DNA of 42,683 nt from Opitutia bacterium (GCA_029252625.1 JAQXBA010000167.1:1-42683); one strand, 5' to 3'. Positions 10,201 through 19,448 are shown, numbered from the stretch's first letter. The notes: generated by a model not told the origin, from the letters alone. Translations and numbers: made by a program.

Positions 10201-10753
10201 GCTCGGCGAGAAAAACGAGGCCCTTGCCTTGATTTGCAGTATGTGCCTTGCGAATTGCTTCGAGGCGGTCGCGAACAGCGGCTTGAGAAAGAACGCTAGC
10301 GCCCTCTTTACTCTTGGTCGCACGATCTGGATCATACAGATCCAAGATGCTCGCCTGTGTATAAACAGTGGTGGCACCACCGTAAGGCGTAAAGCTTGGG
10401 TTACCCTCGATCTTGGTTGGACGACCTGTGTGCGTCTCAACGATCACTGGTACATTATCACGCGCACTCGGCATCGAGGAGGTGTAATAGACCGGCACAC
10501 CTGGAATCACATTCTCAGGCTGCTTGGAGTAAGGCAGAATATTTTGTTCTGGACGACGGCAACCTGCCATACCTAGGCCAGCAAGACCAAAGGATGCAGC
10601 CATCACTTTCATGAAGTGACGACGGTTGACACCTTCCATATCGGAAGCGCCGGCGGGGAATTCACGCTCGACCCAATCTGTAAACGCGGGAGTTTCCGCT
10701 AGATCATCGAGGCTTTTCCAGTAACGTGGGCCTGAGAATTCAGAGTTCTTCAT
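7295..10753 (-). CDS. actB: Alternative complex III iron-sulfur subunit ActB with His-rich tail
   Basis: 1152 residues, the large periplasmic subunit of ACIII: a molybdopterin-oxidoreductase-like domain fused to an Fe-S domain. The N-terminus has a Tat-type leader [20 protein letters not shown] followed by Ala-Gly-Cys, a possible lipobox. The C-terminal third carries four Cys clusters: [11 protein letters not shown] (about 835), [14 protein letters not shown] (about 895), [12 protein letters not shown] (about 925) and CTFC with [10 protein letters not shown] (about 987 and 1025), the pattern of one 3Fe-4S and three 4Fe-4S centres in the family. ActB proteins bind no molybdenum cofactor. The last 55 or so residues are very rich in His and Asp (about 15 His), an unusual metal-binding-like tail. 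Frames on the opposite strand within this gene are shadows. Confidence 0.95.
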   Translation of the reverse strand: MKNSEFSGPRYWKSLDDLAETPAFTDWVEREFPAGASDMEGVNRRHFMKVMAASFGLAGLGMAGCRRPEQNILPYSKQPENVIPGVPVYYTSSMPSARDNVPVIVETHTGRPTKIEGNPSFTPYGGATTVYTQASILDLYDPDRATKSKEGASVLSQAAVRDRLEAIRKAHTANQGKGLVFLAEPSTSPSRAALVKQIKQAFPQATWTENTAIDQSNSEQAALAVFGQSLRALPEFTKAQRVLALDAEFLINADGSLSQARDFTKTRKVKDSKDASKMSRLYSVESTLTSTGSMADHRLRLSSSQMGAFIAQVGAAILEKKHVGGHLAAELAKVGASLKVDAQWVDACATDLVDHAGHSIIIAGEHLPKAVHAIVIAINEALSAPINYVEVSAAEQGIAVAAARLNQGDVETLVILGGNPVYDAPIDLNWPEAQAQATESIYIGGSINETAEAANVFIARSHYLESWGDGRTFNGTLVPVQPMIEPLFDTFNDLEVLARFAGASVTDAYSIAQATFAAQGGSDYNKFLSDGVLEGSAYKAVSLQVDFAAVKVDGLTAYELSADKLEVRFAPSSHAFDGSFANNGWMMECPDPITKLTWDNAIQISPTLAKELESAQGIQIFPSKKPMNKDSEFFKAAKGTLQTNKANFRRGKEEAVVVELTVNGVTIEAPIHVVPGLANYTVVLPLGMGRKVVGRVGQGVGFDAYAVRTSASLGCALGGSIKLTEKTYHLANTQEHWSMEGRALVRENTAAGYAETPDFANKVGVESHAPSNYAKDADKSLQEKSINQYRGNSAYEHPAFSKPLPNVKVWKDNEDKFPIPQQWGMAIDLNSCIGCTACVVACQSENNVPIVGKDQVLRGREMHWMRIDRYFSAEKYDQTEVPDDVQVSFMGMMCQHCENAPCEQVCPVNATVHDSSGLNTMAYNRCVGTRYCANNCPYKVRRFNFFDWNKRQIGEVYKGPLGPVDEPELEKMQANPNVTVRMRGVMEKCTFCTQRIESAKIEQKRLAGASDDIRIADGNIKVACQQACPTDAITFGDISDANSEVSQMKASDRNYSVLGYLNARPRTTYLARLRNPNPEMPDAYEKPYAYAQYDERYGHGSHGDDHGGDHGSEHVAQASDDHDASHDPHAAPAHNDHGHDHSSHSEEAHPAH

Positions 10754-10770
10754 AATCTAAAAGAGTGCGA

Positions 10771-11424
10771 TTAACGGTGGCAGCCTGAGCAGCTTTGCGG
10801 AGGATTGACCTTCCAGTCGTGAACGAAGCCAACAGCTTCTTTTTTAAATGCCTCGGTATCGGGACGTTCCCAATCAAGGTTGTAAACTTCTTCCATAGGT
10901 CGTATGCTGTCTTCAGGATTACGGTGACAGTCCAGGCAGAAACTCATACTGAATGACTTCGCATGTGCGACTACTTCCATCTCATCCACACGCCCGTGAC
11001 ACTCAACGCAGCTGATTCCGCGGTTTACGTGCACCGAGTGATTAAAGTAAACGTAGTCAGGTGTCTTGTGAACGCGGACCCAAGGGATCGGCTCACCAGA
11101 CTCATAGCTCTCACGCACTGGCGCCAGTATCGGATCATCTTTACGCACCATACTGTGACAGGTCATACACACATTGGTGGCTGGCACATTGGAGTGCTCG
11201 GAACGGTCGACAAATGTATGACAGTAGCGGCAATCTAACTCAAGCTGCCCGGCGTGTAGTGCATGACTGAAGGGCACAGGCTGCGTCGGCGCATAGCCTA
11301 CCCGAGTATACTTGGGAGTTGCATAGTAAGTAATCCCCAGAATGACTGCTGTCACTGTTAGCACTAGTGCTACGATTACTTTAATAGGGATCGTGTTGAC
11401 CCACCTCGGAAATACGTTCGCCAT
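10771..11424 (-). CDS. actA: Alternative complex III pentaheme cytochrome c subunit ActA
   Basis: 217 residues. One N-terminal span (about residues 14-34) is followed by a periplasmic multiheme domain with five CxxCH sites in order: CRYCH, CMTCH, CVECH, CLDCH and CSGCH, the last only one residue from the C-terminus. Further His residues (FSHALHAG, YFNHSVHV) are likely sixth ligands. Five hemes and this length match ActA of ACIII, which takes electrons from ActB and passes them to ActE or the oxidase. It lies 17 bp before actB in the same operon; its leader is AT-rich with no Shine-Dalgarno. Confidence 0.95.
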   Translation of the reverse strand: MANVFPRWVNTIPIKVIVALVLTVTAVILGITYYATPKYTRVGYAPTQPVPFSHALHAGQLELDCRYCHTFVDRSEHSNVPATNVCMTCHSMVRKDDPILAPVRESYESGEPIPWVRVHKTPDYVYFNHSVHVNRGISCVECHGRVDEMEVVAHAKSFSMSFCLDCHRNPEDSIRPMEEVYNLDWERPDTEAFKKEAVGFVHDWKVNPPQSCSGCHR

Positions 11425-11457
11425 CGCTTATATATTAAAAAGTTTTAAACGTCTAGA

Positions 11458-11655
11458 TTAGACAATTTTACGCTCAACTGCTCCCTTAGCAGATCGGATC
11501 CGAGACATCGCAGGCGGCGTCGCGGCAGAGGCAAGATTAGAGGCTCCAGGCTTTGTCTCAGAGCTGGCTGCACGAGTCAGCGCAAACGTCCCGGCAAATG
11601 CCAGACCTGCTCGTTTCAAAAATCCTTTGCGTGTAGTAGTTTTTTCGCTGTTCAT
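11458..11655 (-). CDS. Small Tat-leader-like protein, first gene of the ACIII operon
   Basis: 65 residues. The N-terminus TTRKGFLKRAGLAFAGTFAL resembles a twin-arginine leader, except that the pair is Arg-Lys. A short Ala/Ser-rich and then basic tail follows. Its size and layout recall the small Tat-target proteins found next to formate dehydrogenase genes, but I cannot establish homology. It ends 33 bp before actA and is co-directional, so it is probably the promoter-proximal cistron of the operon. Function unknown. Confidence 0.6.
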   Translation of the reverse strand: MNSEKTTTRKGFLKRAGLAFAGTFALTRAASSETKPGASNLASAATPPAMSRIRSAKGAVERKIV

Positions 11656-12023
11656 CAGAGTTAAAGCGGACTGTTAAAAGTACGCCTAATTGGCATGGCA
11701 ACCGTTTTTTATCAGCAAATTTAATTCGCACAAAAAAAACGGCCAAACAATTGAGCATAGAGAGTGATAAATATTAGGTAAAATTAGGATCTATGCAAAG
11801 TGTGCGTAGACAGCATAATATAAACTTAAATGATTAGTGAGTATTATTTTTTCTAGCAATGACATGTTCCCGAACCAGTGCATCAATTAGCAAAACAGAT
11901 ACTAGTGATTAACTTTTATTATACTGCTAATGCGAAAACTACTCACAGGCCCAGGCAGTCTCTCAAATAATAAAGGCAAAATTCAGGCTTCTCACTTTCG
12001 AAATCTCACACATAACTACCTGT
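11656..12023. promoter_or_regulatory. Divergent AT-rich intergenic region driving the ACIII operon and the 12024 gene
   Basis: A 368-bp non-coding, AT-rich stretch between divergently oriented genes, so it must hold both promoters. A TATACT hexamer at 11920-11925 is a candidate -10 for the plus-strand gene; no matching -35 stands out. No clear operator palindrome, riboswitch or RNA was seen. Confidence 0.35.
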
Positions 12024-12506
12024 ATGAGCGGCATACAAAAAGCGAACACACAAGGCACCCCAGGGAAATACGTCGCCCTCGGCCTGTTTATATTTACTGC
12101 GATCGTCGGCAGCCTTTTTATTTATTTAGGCCCCAAGGCGACCGAGAAGACTCCTGGCATCCTCCACGTTGGCATCCGCTTCGCCAACGAGCATATGGTC
12201 GAGTTTACTCAGTACAGTAAAACCGGACCTGGTGCACGGATTGAATTTATCGCCGCCGACGGCAGCATCCCCCATTCCGTCGAGCGCCTAGCAATGGGCC
12301 GCAACTTGGTGCCGATTAGTAATTTATCCGATGGCCTCTATACTGTTCGACTCAGCTCCGAAGACTACATCAGCGTCGAAATGCCGATGATTGCAGAAGG
12401 CCGGATGCTTAATCCGCCCGAAGACTTACAATTCGCGCATGATACACACGCCGATTACAACATGATCGGTGTGCGCTTCGAACCGAAGCCCGTTCTCAGA
12501 AGATAA
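12024..12506 (+). CDS. Membrane-anchored protein of unknown function
   Basis: 160 residues. One N-terminal span at about residues 16-35 (YVALGLFIFTAIVGSLFIYL) is followed by an extracytoplasmic domain rich in beta-strand-like segments (GARIEFIAADGS, GLYTVRLSSEDYISVEMP) and ending in basic residues PVLRR. I recognise no family. It is divergent from the ACIII operon and shares its intergenic region, which hints at but does not show a link to respiration. Confidence 0.7.
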   Translation: MSGIQKANTQGTPGKYVALGLFIFTAIVGSLFIYLGPKATEKTPGILHVGIRFANEHMVEFTQYSKTGPGARIEFIAADGSIPHSVERLAMGRNLVPISNLSDGLYTVRLSSEDYISVEMPMIAEGRMLNPPEDLQFAHDTHADYNMIGVRFEPKPVLRR

Positions 12507-13013
12507 AACCGCTTAGGCCCAACAGTCCGAACGGTCAGTTAGCTGCCGATAGACCGCCGAGGATCATTTAGTACTCGCACAGGTCAGTCTGCGATTTGCG
12601 TCATGATCATATGCGGTGGCAAATTACTTCGCCACCTTGAGTACGACCTGACGATATGCTGCTGAACAGCGACTGTGTAAACCTTCGGACACACAATTAG
12701 TAAGCGTACGCACCGCTTAAGTGCCTTAACTGCGCCTACCTCGATCTGCCTAAATTATGCTCCAGCAAGAGGCACTATTGCCTCGGTCCTGAGATTCAGG
12801 AGCTCGCAAGTGCCTTTAAATTTGCTTCTCCAGCGGCTGCCCTCTCCTTGACAACGGCGTTGGTCAAGTCGCACTAAGTGCAAACTAAGTAAAAAATAAG
12901 AGCGGATACTTGAACAGATACAGCCGTTTTTTGTACCGCCATGGCATCATTTTTAATTCTACCAAAGCACAAATTATTCGTATCATTTTTTCGCTAAATC
13001 ATCGATTTCGATC
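12507..13013. other. Long intergenic region with two inverted repeats
   Basis: No convincing coding frame. Two inverted repeats are visible: GGTGGC/GCCACC at 12615-12620 and 12631-12636 with a 10-base loop, and CTTGACAAC/GTT-G-GTCAAG at 12847-12868, a near-perfect 9-bp dyad around GGC. Neither is followed by a T-run. The second is operator-like and lies about 180 bp before the phosphatase gene. Confidence 0.35.
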
Positions 13014-13019
13014 TATAAT
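13014..13019 (+). promoter_or_regulatory. Candidate -10 box for the SpoIIE-type phosphatase gene
   Basis: A perfect TATAAT lies 12 bases before the ATG at 13032. If it is used, transcription would start within a few bases of the start codon, giving a nearly leaderless mRNA. The -35 region (around 12991) is poor, so an activator or a different sigma factor is possible. Confidence 0.35.
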
Positions 13020-13031
13020 CAAATAGATCAA

Positions 13032-15131
13032 ATGAATTTTCGAATCCGCTCAAAGTTTATCGGAATCCTCGTCATCGCCTCGCTCTTACCCCTAAGCATT
13101 GCGCTGATCGCCTTTCGTTGGTTTGGCGAACACTTCAGTCGCCAATCCGAGGGCATTCGCTTTGAAGAGGCTGCGATGCATTTTTCCGACTCGATGACGC
13201 ATACTTTGGCGAGCGAGATTAAGCTCTTCAATCAATGGTGCCTGCTTAGTGCAATTGCGTCGACGATTGATCTAGAGCAGGCAGCACGGCCTGACCAGAT
13301 AGAGGCTAAACGTAACGCGATTCAGGCTACCGAAGCACTTTGGCCCACGCTAGGACCCGACAGCCCAATCTTACAGGCGCTCCTACAAAATGAGCTATCA
13401 CTTCAGATCCAGAAATTCATGGCAAATAACCTACATTTTGCTGAAATCTTCATCACCGACAGAATGGGTCGCCTGATCGCTTCCACACAAAAAACCAGCG
13501 ACTACTGGCAAGCTGACGAAGCATGGTGGCAAGCCGCGATACTTCTGGATGAACACATGCTTAATCTCGAAGGTCTCAATTATGATGAGAGTGCACAGGT
13601 TTACTCGATCGATATCACCCTGCCCTTGTACCAAGCAACCGAATCAGGCCGTGAGATCGTCGGTGTGATTAAGGCAGTGCTGGATGCCTCACACATATTT
13701 TATAATTCCCCGCTCTTAGACATTCAAGATCTCCCGACTCAGGAAGTCGTCCTCAACAACGGGCAAGTACTCGTTAATATTCAAAATAATCAAATGGTAC
13801 CGCTAAGCAAGCAGATCAACCCCAAGGCAGCTGCTCGACTAAGGGGCACTAAGCCAGGCTGGGCACTCGAATATGTCGACCACGACGAACCATCGGTCAT
13901 CGGGTTCGCACCAATCCACCTTTATTTAGACGGCAGCGATCTGCAGGTTTACGGCTTACGACCAATGTGGGCGGTAATATATCGAGATGATGAGTCAGTT
14001 ATGGCCCCGGTGAATCGTCGAGTCCGTCATATCACGCAGATCGGTATACTATTGGTTAGTCTTTTTGCTTGGACGGGCTATGCCATCGCCTCCCGTAAAA
14101 TCATTCAACCAATCGCTAAGTTGCGCTTAGCCTCTGAAGCCGTTTCCCGGACGGTACGCTTAGAAGAACAGCCCAAACGCCATTCCAAAAAGCAGGCGGC
14201 TCTGGAATCATCAATGCTGCTCAGAGAAGTTCGCTCCATTCAAACCAAGGATGAGATCGGGCAGCTTGCTCAGCAATTTGCTTTCATGGGCGAACGTATT
14301 CTGGGCTATCAGGCAAAACTGGAATCCGAGATCGCACTGAAAACCGATGAAATCGAGAGTGACCTCCAATTTGCTCGTGAATTTCAAGTCAAAATGATGC
14401 CACAAAAATACCCGCACCTTGAGTCGCCTGTCAAAAATGACATGATGGGATTGGACTTTAATCACATTTATAAGCCTGCGAGTTCCGTCAGCGGCGATTT
14501 CTTTGACGTTCTAAAACTAAGTAATTCAACCGTCGGCATTTTCATTGCTGATGTAATGGGGCACGGTGTGCGTTCCGCACTAGTCACTGCGATTCTAACG
14601 ACATTGATGCACAACATCAAAAGTCATGCCGATCAGCCCGCAGAGTTTTTACAGCTACTAAACTCCCATTTTCATAAAATGATATATATTTCTGGAGAAC
14701 TCATTTTTGCTTCTGCATTTTATCTCGTGCTAGATTTAGAAAAAAAAACCGCCCGATATGCATCAGCTGGCCACCCCTCTCCGCTTCTGGTAGATCGGCG
14801 CGATGGCAAGGTCGTACCCTTGACTCCGCATCTCACCAACAACCCAGCACTCGGCCTGTTTTCTGACTGTAAATACCAGACCTTCAGCCGCGCAATCAAC
14901 AAGCACGACTTGTTTCTCATGTTTACGGATGGCGTTTTCGAATGCTCCGATGGCGATGGTGTTGAGTTCGGTCAAGACCGTCTACTTCAACTCGTAGAAA
15001 ACAATCAATCCACAGACTTACACAGCTTGATGGCTAAGATCGCCAACACCATCAAACAGTATACCGAGCCTCACGGACTCGACGATGATATCTGCCTAGT
15101 AGGCGTTGAATTCTTTGAACGCAGCTCATAA
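13032..15131 (+). CDS. Membrane sensor with HAMP and SpoIIE/PPM-type serine phosphatase domain
   Basis: 699 residues, an RsbU-like signalling phosphatase. A first membrane helix (about 10-28) and a second (about 337-353) enclose a periplasmic sensor domain of about 300 residues. A HAMP-like linker (about 354-430) and a short coiled segment lead to the PPM/SpoIIE domain (about 455-697). Metal-binding acidic motifs are present: SVSGDFFDV (about 487), IADVMGHG (about 507), SAGHPSPLL, MFTDGVFE (about 631) and DDDICLVGVEF near the end. Such proteins dephosphorylate anti-sigma-factor antagonists in partner-switching systems. No anti-sigma factor or STAS protein is adjacent, so its target is unknown. 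ATG 13032 begins directly before the first helix. Confidence 0.9.
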   Translation: MNFRIRSKFIGILVIASLLPLSIALIAFRWFGEHFSRQSEGIRFEEAAMHFSDSMTHTLASEIKLFNQWCLLSAIASTIDLEQAARPDQIEAKRNAIQATEALWPTLGPDSPILQALLQNELSLQIQKFMANNLHFAEIFITDRMGRLIASTQKTSDYWQADEAWWQAAILLDEHMLNLEGLNYDESAQVYSIDITLPLYQATESGREIVGVIKAVLDASHIFYNSPLLDIQDLPTQEVVLNNGQVLVNIQNNQMVPLSKQINPKAAARLRGTKPGWALEYVDHDEPSVIGFAPIHLYLDGSDLQVYGLRPMWAVIYRDDESVMAPVNRRVRHITQIGILLVSLFAWTGYAIASRKIIQPIAKLRLASEAVSRTVRLEEQPKRHSKKQAALESSMLLREVRSIQTKDEIGQLAQQFAFMGERILGYQAKLESEIALKTDEIESDLQFAREFQVKMMPQKYPHLESPVKNDMMGLDFNHIYKPASSVSGDFFDVLKLSNSTVGIFIADVMGHGVRSALVTAILTTLMHNIKSHADQPAEFLQLLNSHFHKMIYISGELIFASAFYLVLDLEKKTARYASAGHPSPLLVDRRDGKVVPLTPHLTNNPALGLFSDCKYQTFSRAINKHDLFLMFTDGVFECSDGDGVEFGQDRLLQLVENNQSTDLHSLMAKIANTIKQYTEPHGLDDDICLVGVEFFERSS

Positions 15132-15315
15132 CGATGAGCGAATTTACTCATTGTTACGCGCAGTAGCCCGAACCAACTCGCTTCGAAGCATGCAGCCTAC
15201 TGTGCTTCAGGGGTACTCCGTCCAAAATTACGCAGGTAACTATATGACAAGATGGTCTGACGCCAAATTAACAATATTACAAAAAGAGTGCCGACAGCTA
15301 AGATTATGAATTTAC

Positions 15316-15350
15316 CATTCGACGTTCAGCGTTCGATGTTCAGCGTTCGA
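15316..15350 (+). repeat. Five tandem heptads just before the MYG1-family start codon
   Basis: Five exact 7-base units in register, with consensus YRTTCRR (for example CGTTCAG, CGTTCGA, TGTTCAG), end 4 bases before the ATG at 15355. They occupy the place where a ribosome binding site would be; no Shine-Dalgarno is present. A second heptad array of different sequence lies in the same position before the gene at 26976. Confidence 0.7.
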
Positions 15351-15354
15351 CACA

Positions 15355-16218
15355 ATGATTACTTCTATCCTCACTCATCCGGGCGGCGCTCATAAAGACG
15401 AATTCTTAGCCTGCGCCGTGCTACTCACTCAAGCACCTGTCGCGATCCAACGTCGCGAACCGACCGATGCCGACCTTGCAGACACATCTATTGCCGTGCT
15501 CGATGTAGGTGGTGAGCACGCTGCCAAGCGGAACAACTTCGACCACCATCAATTCCCGCGCGACATGGTTCCGACTTGCGCCCTCTCACTAGTACTTCAG
15601 CACATCGGGCTTTATCAAGATGCGCGCGAGTTCTGCAGTTGGCTTGAAGTCGCCGAATGGTTCGATTGCCGTGGCCCCAATGACACCGCCGAATGGCTCG
15701 GCATGGACCGCGAAACTATTGGTAAGCTAAACTCCCCGCTCGACATTACAATTCTACGCCGATTCGCCAGCCAAACCGAACACAAGCCAGGTCAACCGAT
15801 CTGGGAGATTATGCGCATGATCGGTCAAGACTTGGTTGATTACGTAACAGGCCTCCGCGCGCGGCTGGATTTTGTCGCTCAGCATGCTGAGATCTGGACG
15901 CTAGGTGATGCTAACGACACGTTTAAAGTTCTTTTTATGCCGCGCACAGAACCGATGCCAGATGAAGCTTCGGCAGGACTAGCCGGCCATGTCATCGCTC
16001 TCGGCCTCGAAGAACAAGTGCTCGCACTGATCTATCCAGACAGCCGCGGTGAAGGCTACGGCATGCGCCGTTTCAACGACGACCAACGTATGGATTTCAG
16101 CCCACTCGAAACGGAAACTGACGTGCATTTCGCCCACGCACGCGGCTTTATTGCCAAGACCTCGACTGCCGATATCGAGCGCTTAAAAGTCTTGGTTAAC
16201 ACTGCCTATGTTAGCTAA
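15355..16218 (+). CDS. MYG1/UPF0160-family metal-dependent protein
   Basis: 287 residues. It has the family's metal-site motifs: ILTHPGGAHKDEFLACAVL (6-24; His and Asp-Glu), AVLDVGGEH (47-55) and NNFDHHQFP (about 60-68), a DHH-type triad. The mid-region (SWLEVAEWFDCRGPND) and C-terminal GYGMRRF also fit. Eukaryotic MYG1 is a 3'-5' RNA exonuclease of mitochondria and nucleolus; bacterial members are largely uncharacterised and a phosphoesterase/nuclease activity is inferred. It stands alone, with the heptad repeats directly upstream and 240 bp of featureless sequence downstream. Confidence 0.85.
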   Translation: MITSILTHPGGAHKDEFLACAVLLTQAPVAIQRREPTDADLADTSIAVLDVGGEHAAKRNNFDHHQFPRDMVPTCALSLVLQHIGLYQDAREFCSWLEVAEWFDCRGPNDTAEWLGMDRETIGKLNSPLDITILRRFASQTEHKPGQPIWEIMRMIGQDLVDYVTGLRARLDFVAQHAEIWTLGDANDTFKVLFMPRTEPMPDEASAGLAGHVIALGLEEQVLALIYPDSRGEGYGMRRFNDDQRMDFSPLETETDVHFAHARGFIAKTSTADIERLKVLVNTAYVS

Positions 16219-16460
16219 AACAGCCGACAAGCAAAGACCTGCCTCGCTGAAAATTTAGCAGGCACCGGATTGAGCTGTTGATGAATGTCGCGAGATATAC
16301 ACATCCAAAAACCTAACTGAGCCTATTTTCGAAAATAAAGGGGCACCACCATGCAGAATCATCATATCGATGCGATCGAAGTGCATTAGAATTCCGCCCT
16401 AGTTCGAGCAACGCAAAAAATGTATCGCCCACAACCATATACTCAGACTAAGACTAATGC

Positions 16461-17342
16461 ATGAAAAGTATGACAGGATATGGCCGTGGCTCTGCAGATG
16501 CCACCAAACATAAAGTGCGAATCGAAGTCGAGATCACTTCGGTCAACCGTAAAACTCTAGATGCTCAAGTCTCCTGCCCTCGCGAATGGAGTGGGCTCGA
16601 CCAACAATGCTACGCCTGGCTAAAAGATGCTTTTCAGCGCGGCCGCATCAACATTCAAATAAAAGCAGAGTCCACCGAGGGGGCACATTCAGGCCTAGCA
16701 TGGAGCGAACGAAGCTTGGAGGAAAGCTTGGATCGGCTGCGCAGTTTCGCCAAGAGCAGAAATATTCCCTTTACTGTTGATAGTCACGTATTACTCGATC
16801 TAGCAAAAACATTGAAAGACAGCTCTTCACTCCCAGACTGGCGCGAAATTAAAGCTTCAATCAAAGCAGCATTTGATACTGCGCTCGCAGATATCGATGC
16901 CATGCGTGTCAACGAGGGTAATACACTCGCAGAAGACTTACGGCAGCGTATTCAAGAGCTCGATACAATCTCTAAGCAGATCGCAACACATGCAGAGAAT
17001 ACCGTCACAACCTATCGCGATGCTCTGATGAATCGGCTCAAGCAACTAAAGCTGGAACTAGACATAAATGATGAACGTGTGCTGAAGGAACTGGCCATAT
17101 TTGCCGACCGTTCGGATATCAGCGAAGAACTCACACGCCTAAATAGTCACTTCGAGCAATTTAAGCAATTTATTGATGCTGACGAAGCGACCGGACGTAA
17201 AATGGATTTTCTCTGCCAAGAAATACACCGAGAATTCAATACCACAGGCAGCAAGTCATCACCGATCGAAATTACCCGCGCCGTGATCGAAGGTAAAAAT
17301 GGCCTCGAACGCATACGTGAACAGGTTCAAAATATAGAGTAA
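16461..17342 (+). CDS. yicC: YicC/YloC-family endoribonuclease
   Basis: 293 residues, the usual length. The hallmark N-terminus [12 protein letters not shown] and the [12 protein letters not shown] segment (about 27-38) are followed by a helical middle and the diagnostic C-terminus [22 protein letters not shown] ending in [11 protein letters not shown]. YicC proteins are stress-linked endoribonucleases. In many genomes yicC is followed by gmk and rpoZ; here it is not, and the next gene (pyrD) is convergent. No terminator was found in the 88 bp between them. Confidence 0.93.
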   Translation: MKSMTGYGRGSADATKHKVRIEVEITSVNRKTLDAQVSCPREWSGLDQQCYAWLKDAFQRGRINIQIKAESTEGAHSGLAWSERSLEESLDRLRSFAKSRNIPFTVDSHVLLDLAKTLKDSSSLPDWREIKASIKAAFDTALADIDAMRVNEGNTLAEDLRQRIQELDTISKQIATHAENTVTTYRDALMNRLKQLKLELDINDERVLKELAIFADRSDISEELTRLNSHFEQFKQFIDADEATGRKMDFLCQEIHREFNTTGSKSSPIEITRAVIEGKNGLERIREQVQNIE

Positions 17343-17430
17343 TTCAGACAAACAGCACAATTTTCCGACCCCACTAATGCAACAAGCTCTGGGGATGCAT
17401 CAATCGAGAGCATGCACATCCTATTCTTTT

Positions 17431-18495
17431 CTATATCCAGTCTTCACCGTGAGACTTAAGAGCTTGAGCCAGTACTTTGGCGAAAAATGGGCCACGATAG
17501 ATCCAGCCGGTATAAATTTGTACCATCGATGCACCAGCATCCATTTTTTCGCCGGCAGATTCGACCGAATCAATCCCGCCCACGCCGATAATCGGCAACT
17601 TGCCTTCAGTAGAGCGGTGAATGAAGTCAATCACGTCGTTGGAACGCTTGTGAATATCCGTGCCTCCACTCATGCCCCCAGTTTCCGACGATGTAAAACC
17701 ACGGGGGCGGGCAATCGTGGTATTCGTCGCGATTATGCCATTGTAGTCCAAATCAAGCAGCACTTCTACAATTTGATCAATTTCGGCATATGTCAGATCC
17801 GGTGCGATCTTGAGTAGTAAGGGATGTGGTTGGTGCCCCAGTTTTTTGGCGTAACTACGATTCTCATCGCGCAATGTGGTCAACAAATCACGCAGAAAGC
17901 TCTTAGTCTGCAGCTCGCGCAAGCCTGGTGTATTGGGGCTACTGATATTAATTGTGAAATAATCCGCTTGATCCGCTAAAGTACGAAACGAAGCCACATA
18001 GTCGTCCACGGCATGGTCCAGTGGTGTGGCCTTGGCCTTGCCAATATTCACCCCTACAGGCATCTTGCGCTTGCCCTTAGGGTAGTCTTTTGAGAGGCAT
18101 TGTAGCATCGCCTCCGAACCTTTATTATTAAAACCCATGCGATTAATTAACGCCCTTTGCTCGGGATAACGAAATAAGCGCGGACGCGGATTGCCCGGCT
18201 GCCCTTGCGGCGTGACCGTGCCGACTTCGGCATGACCGAAGCCCAGGGCCTCAATAGCACGCGCAAATTCACCGTCTTTATCCATGCCAGCAGCGAGACC
18301 GACACGATTTGGAAACTCCAGGCCGAACAGTTTGACTGGATTATCCTCTCGAACTTGATTGCAAGCGCGCAGCAGAGAACACAGCCCCGGCACCTTACTC
18401 AACGCCATGAGTGCAGTGCGGCCCCGATCATGTGCCTGTTCAGGCTCCATTTTAAAGAGCATTGGACGGATAATTGTTTCGTAGATACATCCCAT
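17431..18495 (-). CDS. pyrD: Dihydroorotate dehydrogenase, quinone-dependent (class 2)
   Basis: 354 residues. The fourth step of pyrimidine synthesis: oxidation of dihydroorotate to orotate with FMN, electrons passing to membrane quinone. The N-terminal helical extension (YETIIRPMLFKMEPEQAHD) that docks class 2 enzymes to the membrane is present. Core motifs are NRVGLAAGMDKDGE (about 62-75), GTVTPQGQPGNPRPR (about 92-106), INRMGFNNKG, the catalytic Ser region NISSPNTPGLRELQ (about 183-196), IATNTT (about 255) and the FMN-binding GVGGIDS (about 303). It is convergent with yicC and divergent from the gene at 18705. It fits the menaquinone-linked respiratory chain encoded in this window. Confidence 0.96.
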   Translation of the reverse strand: MGCIYETIIRPMLFKMEPEQAHDRGRTALMALSKVPGLCSLLRACNQVREDNPVKLFGLEFPNRVGLAAGMDKDGEFARAIEALGFGHAEVGTVTPQGQPGNPRPRLFRYPEQRALINRMGFNNKGSEAMLQCLSKDYPKGKRKMPVGVNIGKAKATPLDHAVDDYVASFRTLADQADYFTINISSPNTPGLRELQTKSFLRDLLTTLRDENRSYAKKLGHQPHPLLLKIAPDLTYAEIDQIVEVLLDLDYNGIIATNTTIARPRGFTSSETGGMSGGTDIHKRSNDVIDFIHRSTEGKLPIIGVGGIDSVESAGEKMDAGASMVQIYTGWIYRGPFFAKVLAQALKSHGEDWI

Positions 18496-18603
18496 AGCGG
18501 TAAATCTGTTAGCCTAAATTAAGAAATGCGCAAGTTAACAAGGCTGCGTCACTAAACAATGAAAATCACTCGTTTGAAAATTTTATAACAAAGCACTTTA
18601 CAA

Positions 18604-18634
18604 TTGAGTATACGAAGTTTTTACCCGTTATATT
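18604..18634 (+). promoter_or_regulatory. Candidate sigma-70-like promoter upstream of the 18705 gene
   Basis: TTGAGT at 18604-18609 and TATATT at 18629-18634 are separated by 19 bp, slightly longer than ideal. They lie in the divergent intergenic region between pyrD and the acidic protein gene, about 70 bp before ATG 18705. Confidence 0.3.
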
Positions 18635-18704
18635 ATATCTGATAAAAAACCTATTCTCAGCACGAAGCTAGTAACAGATACATTAGGAATCACACCTTTT
18701 AAGC

Positions 18705-19448
18705 ATGCCCAATACATCTAATAAACTCACCTGGTGCAAAGCACGCATCGGAGAAGATATGAACTGGTGGATCAAAGAAATCAGTGATCCAATACATTGG
18801 GAGATTGACGGTCTCGGTATCATTGATCCACGCCAGTTCCAGCACTTCCTCGATTTGCTGGAGCCGCTTAACGAATACGGCCTACAAACGGATCTCGTCA
18901 CCGAAGCTTTCTATTCTTTCGGCATCGACGAAATCCAGGACGACAAGTCCGTTTTACTAAAGCGCGTCCAGGACAACATTCTCGACAGCGAAGATCCACT
19001 CTTTGCCCTCCCGGATGTACTGGACGAAGAGAAAGGCCCTTACGCCGACTTACTCGACCACATAACCAAACTGCGCATTAAGATGCTCAACGACTTGATC
19101 GACTTCGCTCAGAAGCTGACAGTCGAAGAACTCGAAGAAGAAATACGGGAATCTCAAAATGACGATTTTCTCGAAGGTCGAGCGACGCACTACTTCACCG
19201 AACTCATTACGATCCTTGAATACGTGCCAGAGGGATTCGAACTCGATGACGACGAGGAGAGCACTCCTAAGTCCGAAGACGAAGTACTCGAAAAAGACCT
19301 CGCAGAAGTAGATGCAGGGCCCGAAACCGAAGAAACTCTCGTCGCCGACGAAACGATGAAATGGGACGAAGAAGAGGAAGATGAGGAACAGCAATACGAG
19401 GAACACACAACTCCACCGGATACAGAAGCCGAAGAGCCTACAAAATAG
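18705..19448 (+). CDS. Acidic cytosolic protein of unknown function
   Basis: 247 residues, no signal peptide or membrane span. Residues 1-170 look folded, with many hydrophobic and aromatic positions (GEDMNWWIKEISDPIHWEID near the start; LDHITKLRIKMLNDLIDFAQKL at about 125-146). Residues 180-247 are a low-complexity acidic tail very rich in Glu, Asp and Thr. I recognise no family. The gene is monocistronic, with a plausible promoter upstream and a clean terminator 22 bp downstream, so it is very likely expressed. Confidence 0.75.
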   Translation: MPNTSNKLTWCKARIGEDMNWWIKEISDPIHWEIDGLGIIDPRQFQHFLDLLEPLNEYGLQTDLVTEAFYSFGIDEIQDDKSVLLKRVQDNILDSEDPLFALPDVLDEEKGPYADLLDHITKLRIKMLNDLIDFAQKLTVEELEEEIRESQNDDFLEGRATHYFTELITILEYVPEGFELDDDEESTPKSEDEVLEKDLAEVDAGPETEETLVADETMKWDEEEEDEEQQYEEHTTPPDTEAEEPTK

